64,000 nt of DNA from Gemmatimonadota bacterium (GTDB taxonomy: Bacteria; JAAXHH01), in assembly GCA_009841265.1 (NCBI GenBank), contig VXMB01000009.1, positions 541,911-605,910 on the forward strand. The letters run 5' to 3'. Every line of letters begins with the position of its first letter. Positions within the stretch are counted from its first letter, which is position 1. Positions 16,204 through 25,077 of this stretch are shown piece after piece. The notes below the pieces were generated by a model that saw only the letters and a list, made by a program, of their open reading frames with translations, did not search any database and had not been told where the DNA came from. Both the position numbers and the translations under genes were made by a program.

Positions 16204-17376
16204 TCACCCTCCTCGAGGACCTGATGGTCTGTCCCGGTCAGGATGCCAGTGTGTGGCGGCGACATGGGTGGTTTCATCTTCCGTCGTGATGTAATAGACG
16301 GTCAGCATGGTACCGTCATCCAATTCCGTCGAAATCGGATAGCCCACATCCGCGCCGCCCATACGGGGACGCTTCTCCGGCGGCCACGCACTCGAAACAC
16401 CACCGCCGTCATCCCGGAGCACATATTCGTGGTCCGTGTCCCAGGTGCGACCGCCGTCCTCGCTGATCAGGGCCCGTATGCCCATCGGGGCCCGGCGATA
16501 GCCGTAGGTGCACAGAATACGTCCGTCACGCAGTTTGAGCAGGTGGTTCGGATAGCCCTCGAAGGACGTCTCAACCGGGCGGGTCCAGGTCCTGCCACCG
16601 TCTTCCGACCAGACTTCAAGGGTGTAGAACCGGTCCCTGTGAAAGGTACGCTCAACGGCCGCCGGATCCCAGTAACACGTCGAGCGGATATGGCCCAGGA
16701 CACGGTTCGGCTCCGTCTCCACCAGGGCCCATTCGCTGCCGATACGCGGCACCGCCTCATGAAGACGCCAGGTCTCCCCGTCGTCGCCGGTCCGGAACAG
16801 GAGGCAATCGCTCTCGCCCCCGTCGCGCATCGCGTAAACAGGAAACAGCCACGAACCGTCTTCGAGCACAATCCCGCGTGGAAAACCGACCGCGAATCTA
16901 TAACCCGGCACGGTCCAGGTGCGCCGATCCCAGGAGTGTCCTCCATCCCGGGATCGTATCACCGACAGTCGATATCCCGATATGATCAACTTTCCCGGAA
17001 AACGGGACGTGTACGTCTCATCTTCTACGAAACCCAGACCGCGGGCCTCGGCTTCCTCCCGGCGGTCCAGCGTCAACAATTCATGCCCCACCGAACCCAC
17101 CGCCATCAAGGTGCCGCCGGGTAGAACGCCTGAGAGCCGGTCGTACCGTTCCCGCGGCGATGTACCCGGCCAGTTGGGCGGCAGCATTGGATCTTCCGAC
17201 GGCGTCCAGGTTCGTCCGTCGTCGCGGGACTCGAGCGTCCGCCAGTCGGCCAGACCGTAGTGATCCCCGAAAGGCGAAGAGATACAGCCGATTGTAAGCC
17301 GCCCGTCCGGAAGATGATTCAATACGGGGAACGCGTTGTAGCGTCCTTTTTCTTTCACGACTATACGGTGTTGCAT
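16204..17376 (-). CDS. BNR/sialidase-type beta-propeller protein (390 aa)
   Basis: At least five Asp-box motifs of the S-x-D-x-G-x-T-W type are visible (SRDDGRTW, SRDGGHSW, TGDDGETW, SEDGGRTW twice), as in six-bladed sialidase-fold propellers. Conserved elements GRLTIGCISS near the start and ILCTYGYRRAP in the middle suit the exo-alpha-sialidase-like family, which often has a carbohydrate substrate but frequently is not a true sialidase. The frame is open to 17508, but ATG 17376 has AAGG six bases upstream and starts directly at the first blade. No signal peptide is seen. Convergent with the ankyrin gene 14449. Confidence 0.82.
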   Translation of the reverse strand: MQHRIVVKEKGRYNAFPVLNHLPDGRLTIGCISSPFGDHYGLADWRTLESRDDGRTWTPSEDPMLPPNWPGTSPRERYDRLSGVLPGGTLMAVGSVGHELLTLDRREEAEARGLGFVEDETYTSRFPGKLIISGYRLSVIRSRDGGHSWDRRTWTVPGYRFAVGFPRGIVLEDGSWLFPVYAMRDGGESDCLLFRTGDDGETWRLHEAVPRIGSEWALVETEPNRVLGHIRSTCYWDPAAVERTFHRDRFYTLEVWSEDGGRTWTRPVETSFEGYPNHLLKLRDGRILCTYGYRRAPMGIRALISEDGGRTWDTDHEYVLRDDGGGVSSAWPPEKRPRMGGADVGYPISTELDDGTMLTVYYITTEDETTHVAATHWHPDRDRPSGPRGG

Positions 17377-17429
17377 GGTTAACCTTGATGGTGCTAAGAT
17401 CCTGCGGGAAATGAAGATGAAGCGAGGAT

Positions 17430-17459
17430 GATTTACTGGCGCAAGGCCCATGGTGTCAA
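17430..17459 (-). promoter_or_regulatory. Candidate promoter of the BNR propeller gene
   Basis: Leftward TTGACA at 17459-17454 and TAAATC at 17435-17430 are separated by 18 bp. The predicted start is near 17423, giving a leader of about 47 bases. A perfect TATAAT (17460-17465) on the other strand adjoins the -35 and may serve the divergent gene at 17517, although no good -35 for it is visible. Confidence 0.42.
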
Positions 17460-17516
17460 TATAATTCGGGTGTAACGGCCCACTGCGCTGACACCTGGCG
17501 TGCATCAAGGAAGTCC

Positions 17517-18209
17517 ATGGACTGCATTCCCCATCCTCACAGTCTCTCCGAGACGCTGGACCGTATCAACGAACGGCACTTCCTCGGTGAATCGTTCGAC
17601 CGGACCGAAGCGGAACGCGCCCTGGACTGGCTCGCCGGTCGTTTTGGCGCTGAGTCCGCCTATGCCGGGACGTTCGGCGTTACCGAGCAGGACAGCCGGT
17701 CCAAACTCTATACCTTCACGGGTGAGCGACTTCAATCGGCGTCGCTGCGACATATCCACGCCGAAGAAACCTGCCGGGCGATCATCCTGCTGAACCGCCG
17801 CGTCGGGCGCGACCGGTTGCCCGAACTCGAGGCGGCAACGTCCAGACTGCTGGGATGTTTCGAGGCGGCGCACTCGAAGGGCAAACCGCGGGGAACGTTC
17901 TGCTGCGGTCCCTGCACCGTCTCGCTCTGGCGTCACATGGCCATAGGCGGTTTCGGCGACTACGCCCGTCACCTGGATGAAGGCATCGGCGTACTGGCGA
18001 GCCACGCAGACGGGGCGGGGGCGTGGCGCCGGTTTCCCTTCTTCTACACCCTGCTTGCCCTGTCCGAGGTAGATACGCCGAATGCCCGCCGCGCCGTGCT
18101 GTACGCCTTGCCGGAGTGCGAGCGCCGCCTGAAGTCCATACGGCGAAATCCCCCATTTGGCGTTCGCAGATACAGAGTGTTGTCCCGGATTCTCGAACAA
18201 AACTGTTAG
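17517..18209 (+). CDS. Uncharacterised protein with CCxxC motif (230 aa)
   Basis: I do not recognise this family. The protein looks soluble and mostly helical, has no signal peptide, and carries a Cys cluster FCCGPC at residues 128-133 plus other Cys at 3, 86 and 114, which could bind a metal or cluster. The C-terminal third (ALSEVDTPNARRAVLYALPECERRL) resembles HEAT-like or TPR-like helical pairs. It begins nine bases after a CAAGGAAG ribosome-binding site and is followed after 48 bases by an ankyrin gene on the same strand, so a functional link is possible. Confidence 0.7.
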   Translation: MDCIPHPHSLSETLDRINERHFLGESFDRTEAERALDWLAGRFGAESAYAGTFGVTEQDSRSKLYTFTGERLQSASLRHIHAEETCRAIILLNRRVGRDRLPELEAATSRLLGCFEAAHSKGKPRGTFCCGPCTVSLWRHMAIGGFGDYARHLDEGIGVLASHADGAGAWRRFPFFYTLLALSEVDTPNARRAVLYALPECERRLKSIRRNPPFGVRRYRVLSRILEQNC

Positions 18210-18257
18210 GCACGCACGCATCCACGCATCGAACTGGACGGAAGAGAGGATAGTCAG

Positions 18258-19295
18258 ATGCCCGAATCCCGTGAACCCGTCCCCCAGGCGGAATCGCACG
18301 CCGGCGCGGCAATGAAACGACTGAGAACCGCCATCTGGCAGATGGATCCGTCAGGGGTCGAAACAGCCCTTTCCCAGGTGCCTGGCTTGGTGAATGAACC
18401 GGCGTCCCACCCGCGCTGGGGAGGTCGTCCGGTGCCGATTCAACTGGCGGCTGAACGAGGGAACACGAAAGTCATCGAAATTCTGTTGTACAACGGTGCG
18501 GATCCGAACCACGGCACCGATTCCTATGGAGGCTGGACCGCTCTCCACCTCGCTGCCCACTGGGGGCACATGGAAGCGGCCCGGCTGTTGATAGAAGGTG
18601 GGGCGAAGGTCGACCTCCACGCCGCGTGCCTGCTGGATGATGTCAACGCCGTTCGGGCGATGCTGGCGGAAGACCCCGGCGCGGCATCCCGTCCGGGTCT
18701 GGGAGGAGAACCGCCTCTCCACGTGGTTGTGTCCGCGGAAACGGCCGGGATCCTGCTGGACCACGGAGCGCGGCTGGATACGGCCGACGGCGATGGCAAC
18801 ACGCCGCTGGGCGCAGCGCTGTCCCGCGGCGAACGTTGTCGCCGTCTGGCGGAGTACCTGATCGACCGGGGCGCGCCGGCGGATCCCTGCCAGCTCGCCG
18901 CTCTCGGAAGGACAGACCAGCTCGGCCGGCTTTGCCGGACCGATGCAGACACGGTGGCATTCGAAGGGAAGATCGGGGTTCACGCCGTAGTGGGAACGCC
19001 CCTGCACGCAGCGGTGCAGCATGGACGGGAGGAAACGGTCCGGTTGCTACTGGGTTGTGGCGCGGATGCGAACGCCCGGGCGGACTCCGGGCAGAGGCCA
19101 CTGCATCTGTGCGGAGACGCCGGGATCGCGAAGTTGCTCGTCGATGCCGGTGCCGATCCGGGTGCGACAGACGATGAACACGGCACGACGCCACTGGTTT
19201 GGGCGGAAGTGGGGATTGAAATCAACGGTACAACGCCGGAGCGTGAGGCCCTGGTTGCGTACCTGAAGGACATTACGCCGGCACGGACGGACTAG
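18258..19295 (+). CDS. Ankyrin-repeat protein (345 aa)
   Basis: Cap MDPSGVETALSQVPGLVNEP at about residues 32-51, then around eight ankyrin units: IEILLYNGADPNHG, WTALHLAAHWGHMEAARLLI, GNTPLGAALSRGERC, TPLHAAVQHGREETVRLLL, and a last unit GADPGATDDEHGTTPLVWAE. It is soluble with no catalytic domain. GAGAGGATAG precedes the ATG. The last 23 bases overlap the end of the convergent globin-ankyrin gene, so read-through from either gene makes antisense RNA to the other. Confidence 0.86.
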   Translation: MPESREPVPQAESHAGAAMKRLRTAIWQMDPSGVETALSQVPGLVNEPASHPRWGGRPVPIQLAAERGNTKVIEILLYNGADPNHGTDSYGGWTALHLAAHWGHMEAARLLIEGGAKVDLHAACLLDDVNAVRAMLAEDPGAASRPGLGGEPPLHVVVSAETAGILLDHGARLDTADGDGNTPLGAALSRGERCRRLAEYLIDRGAPADPCQLAALGRTDQLGRLCRTDADTVAFEGKIGVHAVVGTPLHAAVQHGREETVRLLLGCGADANARADSGQRPLHLCGDAGIAKLLVDAGADPGATDDEHGTTPLVWAEVGIEINGTTPEREALVAYLKDITPARTD

Positions 19296-20841
19296 CGGCT
19301 TCGAACATCGAGACGATGCGTTCCTTGTCCGGACGCTTCATCCGGCGGGCGATCCCCAGGGGAGACTTGCCCAGTCTATCTTCAAGGGTCGGGTCCGCGC
19401 CGCGGTCCAACAGCAGTGCCGCCGATTTCACCATGTCCGCCCGGGGACCCGCCTTCAGCGCGTAGAACAGAGGGGTCTCGCCCTTCTCGCTCCGCCCGTC
19501 GACCGGAGCGCCGTTGTCCAGCAGCACCTCCATCACTCCGGTGAATCCAGCCTTGGCGGCAAAGTGCAGGGCGCCGGCGCCACGCAGTACCGTGTCGATC
19601 CGGGCCCCCTTGTCCAGCAAGGCCTGCACGTACCGTGGATCGTCCCGCTGGCTGTTGTTCCCCGTACAGGCCGTCCAGATCCATTTTCCATCGGGATAGT
19701 TGACATCGGCGCCACGGGCGATAAGCAGGGCGGATTCTTCCTCGTCGAGTACCCATCTGCCGCAGCCGATCCGGGTGGCGTCCGCGCCCTGCTCCAGCAC
19801 CAGCCGAAGCAGATCGGTCCGCCGTCGACCGGCGGCGTAACGGACCAGTGCCGTGCTGTTTACGCCGACCCCGGCGCCCCGGTCAAACAGCATGCTCGTG
19901 ACCTCTTCGTGACCGCCGTAAACGGCGTGATGCAAGGGGGTTACGGGCAGCAGGTCGCAGGCGGGGTCCTGCGCGTCGACCAGGCTCGGCGCTGCATCCA
20001 GGAGTTCGGATACCCGGTGCCGGTCACCCAGAAAACAGGCGCTGAAGACGTCATACACGGCACCTCGCTCCAGCAGGAACGCGGCCGTTTCGTCTTTCTT
20101 CTTGCTCCGCGCGGCACAGTGGGCGGTCATCATAATGTCGCTCGAATGGGCCGACGGAAGGTTTACGTCCACCCCACGGTCGAGCAGCAGGGCCACTACC
20201 CCCGTGTGACCCCGCAACGCAGCTTCCGCGAGGATGATCGCGCCGTGACGGGGATCGTTCAGCATCGCCGGATCCTCGTCCAGGCTGCGCTCGAGGGCTT
20301 CCGCCTGACCCCTGGCCGCCAACCTGGCGGGCGCTCTCCATCGCTTTTCCCGATAACACCTCATCTCCCAGCCGTGCCGGGCGGGTTTTTGCTCGTTGAC
20401 GAGACCATGGGCAAGGGGCCGGAGCACGTGCAGCACTTCGGCAACGAGCGGTTCGTCACCGATGTGATCCTGCAGCGAAGCGGTCATGTGGGACAGCCAC
20501 CGGTCGGCGGATGCCCGGGTGATGTGAATGTGACCGTGCCGGTTTTTTATTCCGCCGTAGGCGTGGTGCCGCGTGTAGCCGGGTTCGCCGCCCATCCACT
20601 CCTCCATGAACGCCTTCTGCTTCATGCGTTCGGGAGCCAGCGTACGGGTGAACATGGGACGTAGTTCGGCGTCCTTTTCGATCCGGTCGTACAGGCCGTC
20701 GATGACGTCCGCGACCACGGACCGGCCGCCGATCCGTTCGAACAGGGTGGGATCCGGCCGCAACGCGGTTGCGAGCCCGCCGCGGTGGGCCAGCAGGGCC
20801 TGGAAACGGGACGAATCGCCGGATGCTGGTGATGCCGGCAT
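19273..20841 (-). CDS. Truncated haemoglobin fused to ankyrin repeats (522 aa)
   Basis: Residues 32-150 look like a truncated globin, closest to group II: LFERIGGRSVVADVIDGLYDRI (helix B with start of E), ELRPMF, the EEWMGGEPGYT turn, then KNRHGHIHITRASADRWLSHM, in which H102 is the probable proximal haem ligand and W115 the G8 Trp of groups II and III. Residues about 165-522 are eight to ten ankyrin units, opened by the family cap GQAEALERSLDEDPAMLND. The protein is soluble and may let haem state or gas binding control an ankyrin-mediated contact; this is inference. The ATG at 20841 has GAGG eight bases upstream; an upstream TTG at 20955 is less likely. Confidence 0.85.
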   Translation of the reverse strand: MPASPASGDSSRFQALLAHRGGLATALRPDPTLFERIGGRSVVADVIDGLYDRIEKDAELRPMFTRTLAPERMKQKAFMEEWMGGEPGYTRHHAYGGIKNRHGHIHITRASADRWLSHMTASLQDHIGDEPLVAEVLHVLRPLAHGLVNEQKPARHGWEMRCYREKRWRAPARLAARGQAEALERSLDEDPAMLNDPRHGAIILAEAALRGHTGVVALLLDRGVDVNLPSAHSSDIMMTAHCAARSKKKDETAAFLLERGAVYDVFSACFLGDRHRVSELLDAAPSLVDAQDPACDLLPVTPLHHAVYGGHEEVTSMLFDRGAGVGVNSTALVRYAAGRRRTDLLRLVLEQGADATRIGCGRWVLDEEESALLIARGADVNYPDGKWIWTACTGNNSQRDDPRYVQALLDKGARIDTVLRGAGALHFAAKAGFTGVMEVLLDNGAPVDGRSEKGETPLFYALKAGPRADMVKSAALLLDRGADPTLEDRLGKSPLGIARRMKRPDKERIVSMFEAASPSVPA

Positions 20842-20989
20842 TGCACCATCCTCGGACCATGGGATCTCGCCGTACGAAGCTTGAAAATCCCGCAAGGTTG
20901 GAATGCGGGTCCTGGCACCTGGTGCAAAGTAGCCGCCGGCGGGCGTTCCAATCAAGGGGTTTCATCGCCTTGCGACTCGCAATTGTGCG

Positions 20990-21018
20990 TTGACGACGGC
21001 ACAGGTGCATGTTATATA
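20990..21018 (+). promoter_or_regulatory. Promoter of the nucleotidyltransferase gene
   Basis: TTGACG (20990-20995) and TATATA (21013-21018) are separated by exactly 17 bp. The predicted start is near 21025, so both candidate start codons (21058 and 21100) lie within the transcript. Confidence 0.6.
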
Positions 21019-21099
21019 GAAACGGGCGCATCCACGGACCGGTCGCGGTTTTGCGGTATGCGCTTTATCCTTTTGGATGCCTTTTCCGGGGATACCCAG

Positions 21100-22056
21100 A
21101 TGGAAACCACACCCTCGACGGTTGAACGGAAATTCGAGTCGGCCCTCGCGTCTTTCGTAAGCAAGGCGCGGGAAGACCGGCACATCCTGGCGGCGATTCT
21201 CTTCGGCAGCCTCTCCGCCGACCGGGTGTGGGAGAAATCCGATATCGACCTGATCGTCGTCACTCGAGACGACAAGAACCTGTTCCGCCGGGAGAGCAGG
21301 GATGACGACGAGGTGTCCGAAGGCGCCGCGCTCCTGGAGAACGACGTGTATATCCACGTGTTCATGCAGCCGCGCTCGGCGTTCAGGAAGATGATCGAAG
21401 GCGGACTGCAGAGCTCGTTCATGCACTCGGCCCTGGCCCGCAGCCGCCTTCTCTTTACCCACGACGAGACGATCCGAGAACTGTACGACGGCATTCAGGC
21501 GTTGCATTCGAGAGACCGCCAGGTCCAGCTCATGCACGCGGCATCGCACGTGATACCCACCCTGTACAAGGCGGAGAAGTGGTTTCACGTCCGGCGCGAT
21601 CTGCACTACGCGTTTCTCTACATCATGTTGTGCGCGAACAGCCTCGCGAAGATCGAGGTGTTCATGCACGGCCAGCTTGCCGGACGCGAAGTCATCCAGC
21701 AGGCGCTGGAACTCAATCCGGAGTTTTTCAACAAGGTGTATACGGACCTGATCGACCAGCCGAAGACCGAGGCAGTGGTGGGTGAAGCGCTCGGCCTGAT
21801 CGATGCCTATCTCGAGGAACGCCTGCCGGACCTGTTCCAGCCCATTCTCGATTACCTCGCAGAGGAAGGCTCGGCCAGGTCGGTCACGGAGATCGAGACC
21901 TGGTTCGACAACCAGATGAATCTCAGGGGTGTTACCACCGTGTGTGAATGGCTCTCGGACAAGGACGTCATTTCCCGGGTATCCAGCCCGCTGCGGCTCA
22001 CGTTGAAGAGCAACGTGGAGTACGAGGAACTCGGGTTCTACTACTATCGCGGGTGA
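21100..22056 (+). CDS. Nucleotidyltransferase-domain protein (318 aa)
   Basis: Residues 15-80 carry the minimal nucleotidyltransferase core ILFGSLSADRVWEKSDIDLIVV, that is GS followed by DxD, then a third acidic position in NDVYIHVFM. The rest is helical (residues 130-260 resemble the HEPN-like or KNTase-type C-terminal helical domain) and ends in a winged-helix-like stretch VCEWLSDKDVISRVSSPLRLT. A regulator or a transferase of nucleotides to protein or antibiotic is possible. GGGGA lies seven bases before ATG 21100; ATG 21058 would add 14 residues. It runs 45 bases ahead of uvrA on the same strand. Confidence 0.75.
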   Translation: METTPSTVERKFESALASFVSKAREDRHILAAILFGSLSADRVWEKSDIDLIVVTRDDKNLFRRESRDDDEVSEGAALLENDVYIHVFMQPRSAFRKMIEGGLQSSFMHSALARSRLLFTHDETIRELYDGIQALHSRDRQVQLMHAASHVIPTLYKAEKWFHVRRDLHYAFLYIMLCANSLAKIEVFMHGQLAGREVIQQALELNPEFFNKVYTDLIDQPKTEAVVGEALGLIDAYLEERLPDLFQPILDYLAEEGSARSVTEIETWFDNQMNLRGVTTVCEWLSDKDVISRVSSPLRLTLKSNVEYEELGFYYYRG

Positions 22057-22101
22057 TTCAACTGCTGCCGTGGGCGAACAGTCGCTCAGCAATTCTGGAG
22101 C

Positions 22102-25077
22102 ATGGACATGCCCGAAATCCCGGTCCGACCGCAAACATCCGCCGATCCCGTATCGGTCGGTCCGCACGCCGTCGAAAGCGGTGACGGGGCCGGTCCCCGG
22201 ACGTCGATCCTGGTTCAGGGCGCCCGGGAGCATAACCTCAGGGACATCACGGTAGAGCTGCCGCGCAACCGGATGATCGTGGTAACGGGGCTTTCCGGTT
22301 CGGGGAAATCGTCCCTGGCGTTTGATACCATCTACGCGGAAGGCCAGCGGCGTTACATGGAGTCGCTTTCCTCCTATGCCCGCCGGTTCATCCAGCAGGT
22401 GGGCAAGCCGGACGTGGACTATCTCTTCGGGCTTTCTCCCGTCATCTCCATCGAGCAGAAGACCGTCGCGCGCAATCCACGCTCCACCGTGGGCACCATG
22501 ACCGATGTCAGCAGTTACCTGAACCTGCTGTTCGCCACGATCAGCGGCGCCGGCTGTCCCTATTGCGGCCGCGACCTTCCGATCAAGACCGGGGTGCAGA
22601 TACTCGATGAACTGCTGTCGCTGCCCGAAGGCACCGAAGTGGAACTGCGCGCGCCGGTTTCCCGGATCTATGGCGAGGACCTCGACTTTCTTTTCGCGGA
22701 GATCCGGAAGAAGGGGTACCGCCGCATGGTGATCGACGGAAAGCCCGTGGATATCAGCGGCGAAGTCGATGTCGATGAATCCGGTGACTTGCGCATGGAG
22801 GTGATCGTTGACCGGTTCGTCCTGAAGCTCGGCGTAGAGAAACAACTGGTCAAGGGGATTCAAAACGCCCTGGTCGCCGGGGATCAGTTCCTCAGGATCC
22901 ACGTGGCGGCCTGCGGCAGGAAGCGCGACGCCGAACGGTTCTACGCGTCCTTCGGCTGTCCGGAACACCATCTCGCGGTAGGCGACCTGGCGCCGGACTA
23001 CTTCCAGTTCAACAATCCCTCCAGCGCGTGCCGGACCTGTCTCGGACTCGGCACGTACATGGTCGTGCACCGGGACCTGCTGGTACCGGACAAATCGCTG
23101 AGCATACGGGACGGCTGCTTCGTCAAGGACGCCTTTAACTACAAGCCGGATACCTGGTCCGGGCGGGTCATGTACAGCCTTTCGGTGCACATGGGATTCA
23201 GCCTCGATACGCCTTACCGTACGTTGCCGCCACATATCCAGGACGTGCTTTTCGACGGCACGCCGGACAAGTTTCCCCTGCTGGCGCCGCCCGATGCGAA
23301 GGAACCCGATCACAAGCTGCTCGGGAAGCCATGGGGCTTCGGCGGAATCGGCAAGGGTATCGAGCGGAACTACAAACGGTATCGGCAGAAGCAGGTGGCC
23401 AGTTCGGGCATGGAAGCCTGGCTCGAAAAGGTCATGGTGGAGCGGGTGTGCCCCGACTGCAAGGGTTCCCGGCTCAAGGAGACACGGCACCTGTTCCGGA
23501 TCAACGGCCGCACGGTCCACGATTTCGGGGAGATCAATTTCGACGAACTCCGCGCCGAGTTGGAAGCCATCGAACCCACGGGACGACAGGAACTGGCCGG
23601 CCGGCAGGTGATCCGGGAGATTATCGGCCGGCTCGACCTGCTGTTGGGCATCGGCCTGGACTACCTCAACTTCAACCGCCGTGCCGGTACCCTCTCGGGC
23701 GGCGAAGCGCAGCGCATCCGGCTTTCCACGCAGATTGGGTCGGGCCTGATGGGCATGCTGTACGTGCTGGACGAACCGAGCATCGGGCTCCATCCCCGCG
23801 ACAACGTGAAGATGATCCGCACGCTCAGGCAACTGCGCGATCTCGGCAACACGGTCATCGTGGTGGAGCACGACGAGGAAACCATCCGGGCGGCCGACCA
23901 CATCGTGGAAATGGGACCGGGACCGGGTGTGCACGGCGGTGAGGTGGTGGTGCAGGGAGAGCTCGACGATATCCTGCACTGTGCCGCGTCGCCGACCGGC
24001 CAGTATCTCTCGGGCGCACGGACCATCGACACCCCGCAGACACGGCGCGGACCTACCGGAAAGACGCTGCGCATCCTGGGCGCGCGAGAAAACAACCTCA
24101 CCGATATCGACGTCGAAATACCCCTGGGACAGTTCGTCTGCGTGACCGGTGCATCCGGATCCGGGAAAAGTACACTGATCAACGAAGTGCTGTTCAAGAA
24201 GCTGTACAACCAGCTGTACGACAGCCGCGTGCTCGCGGGGGACCACGACCGGCTCGAAGGCGTCGAGTACATCAAGCACGTCATCAACATCGATCAGTCG
24301 CCCATCGGCCGGAACGCCCGTTCGAACCCGGCTACCTACATCGGGTTCTACGACCAGATCAGGACGCTCTTCTCGAAGACGGACGAAGCGGTATCCCGCG
24401 GATACCGGCCCGGCCGGTTCAGCTTCAACGTGGCCGAGGGACGCTGCGCCGAATGCAACGGAGAGGGCACGATCACCACCCAGCTTTACTTCATGCCGGA
24501 TGTGGAGGTGCCATGCGAGGCTTGCAAGGGCGCCCGGTACAACCCGGAAACGCTGGAAGTGACCTACCGGGGCAAGACCATCGCCGACGTGTTGAACATG
24601 TCCGTCGAAGAGGGGGTCACTTTCTTCGAAGAAAGGCCTTCCATCGCGAAGAAGATCGGGACGCTGGACCAACTGGGCCTGGGTTACCTCACGCTGGGCC
24701 AGTCCGCCACCACCCTCTCCGGGGGCGAAGCACAGCGCATCAAGCTGGCGAGCGAACTGGGGAAGCTTCGACGGGGCAGCCATATCCTGTACATCCTGGA
24801 CGAACCCACCACCGGGCTGCACCTGGCCGACATCGTCCATCTGTTGTCCAGCTTGAACCGGTTGATCGAAGCCGGTCACAGCGTAGTGGTGATCGAGCAC
24901 CATCTCGACGTGATCAAAACGGCGGACCACATCATCGACCTGGGTCCCGAAGGCGGCCACAGCGGCGGTGAAGTCATCGCCACCGGCACGCCCGAGGAGG
25001 TGGCGGGAATCGACGCATCCTACACCGGCCGGTTTCTCCGAGACCATTTGAGCCATGTCCAACGCGCAACCGCATAA
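22102..25077 (+). CDS. uvrA: Excinuclease ABC subunit A
   Basis: DNA-damage recognition ATPase of nucleotide excision repair. It shows two ABC cassettes: Walker [10 protein letters not shown] at residues 63-71 and GASGSGKST at 683-691, with [12 protein letters not shown] and [12 protein letters not shown] signatures and [11 protein letters not shown] and [11 protein letters not shown]alker B regions. The C-terminal zinc module CAECNGEGT...CEACKG is intact. In the N-terminal module the first CPxC pair reads CPEH while CRTC remains, so a His may replace one Cys. It is 991 residues long against about 940. There is no uvrB or uvrC nearby, so a second UvrA copy in the genome cannot be excluded. 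It overlaps polB by 23 bases. Confidence 0.93.
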   Translation: MDMPEIPVRPQTSADPVSVGPHAVESGDGAGPRTSILVQGAREHNLRDITVELPRNRMIVVTGLSGSGKSSLAFDTIYAEGQRRYMESLSSYARRFIQQVGKPDVDYLFGLSPVISIEQKTVARNPRSTVGTMTDVSSYLNLLFATISGAGCPYCGRDLPIKTGVQILDELLSLPEGTEVELRAPVSRIYGEDLDFLFAEIRKKGYRRMVIDGKPVDISGEVDVDESGDLRMEVIVDRFVLKLGVEKQLVKGIQNALVAGDQFLRIHVAACGRKRDAERFYASFGCPEHHLAVGDLAPDYFQFNNPSSACRTCLGLGTYMVVHRDLLVPDKSLSIRDGCFVKDAFNYKPDTWSGRVMYSLSVHMGFSLDTPYRTLPPHIQDVLFDGTPDKFPLLAPPDAKEPDHKLLGKPWGFGGIGKGIERNYKRYRQKQVASSGMEAWLEKVMVERVCPDCKGSRLKETRHLFRINGRTVHDFGEINFDELRAELEAIEPTGRQELAGRQVIREIIGRLDLLLGIGLDYLNFNRRAGTLSGGEAQRIRLSTQIGSGLMGMLYVLDEPSIGLHPRDNVKMIRTLRQLRDLGNTVIVVEHDEETIRAADHIVEMGPGPGVHGGEVVVQGELDDILHCAASPTGQYLSGARTIDTPQTRRGPTGKTLRILGARENNLTDIDVEIPLGQFVCVTGASGSGKSTLINEVLFKKLYNQLYDSRVLAGDHDRLEGVEYIKHVINIDQSPIGRNARSNPATYIGFYDQIRTLFSKTDEAVSRGYRPGRFSFNVAEGRCAECNGEGTITTQLYFMPDVEVPCEACKGARYNPETLEVTYRGKTIADVLNMSVEEGVTFFEERPSIAKKIGTLDQLGLGYLTLGQSATTLSGGEAQRIKLASELGKLRRGSHILYILDEPTTGLHLADIVHLLSSLNRLIEAGHSVVVIEHHLDVIKTADHIIDLGPEGGHSGGEVIATGTPEEVAGIDASYTGRFLRDHLSHVQRATA

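Noticed and set aside
16204..17376. True sialidase acting on sialic acid
   Set aside because: The Asp boxes are present but the catalytic Arg triad, Tyr and Asp of sialidases cannot be placed; only the propeller fold is supported.
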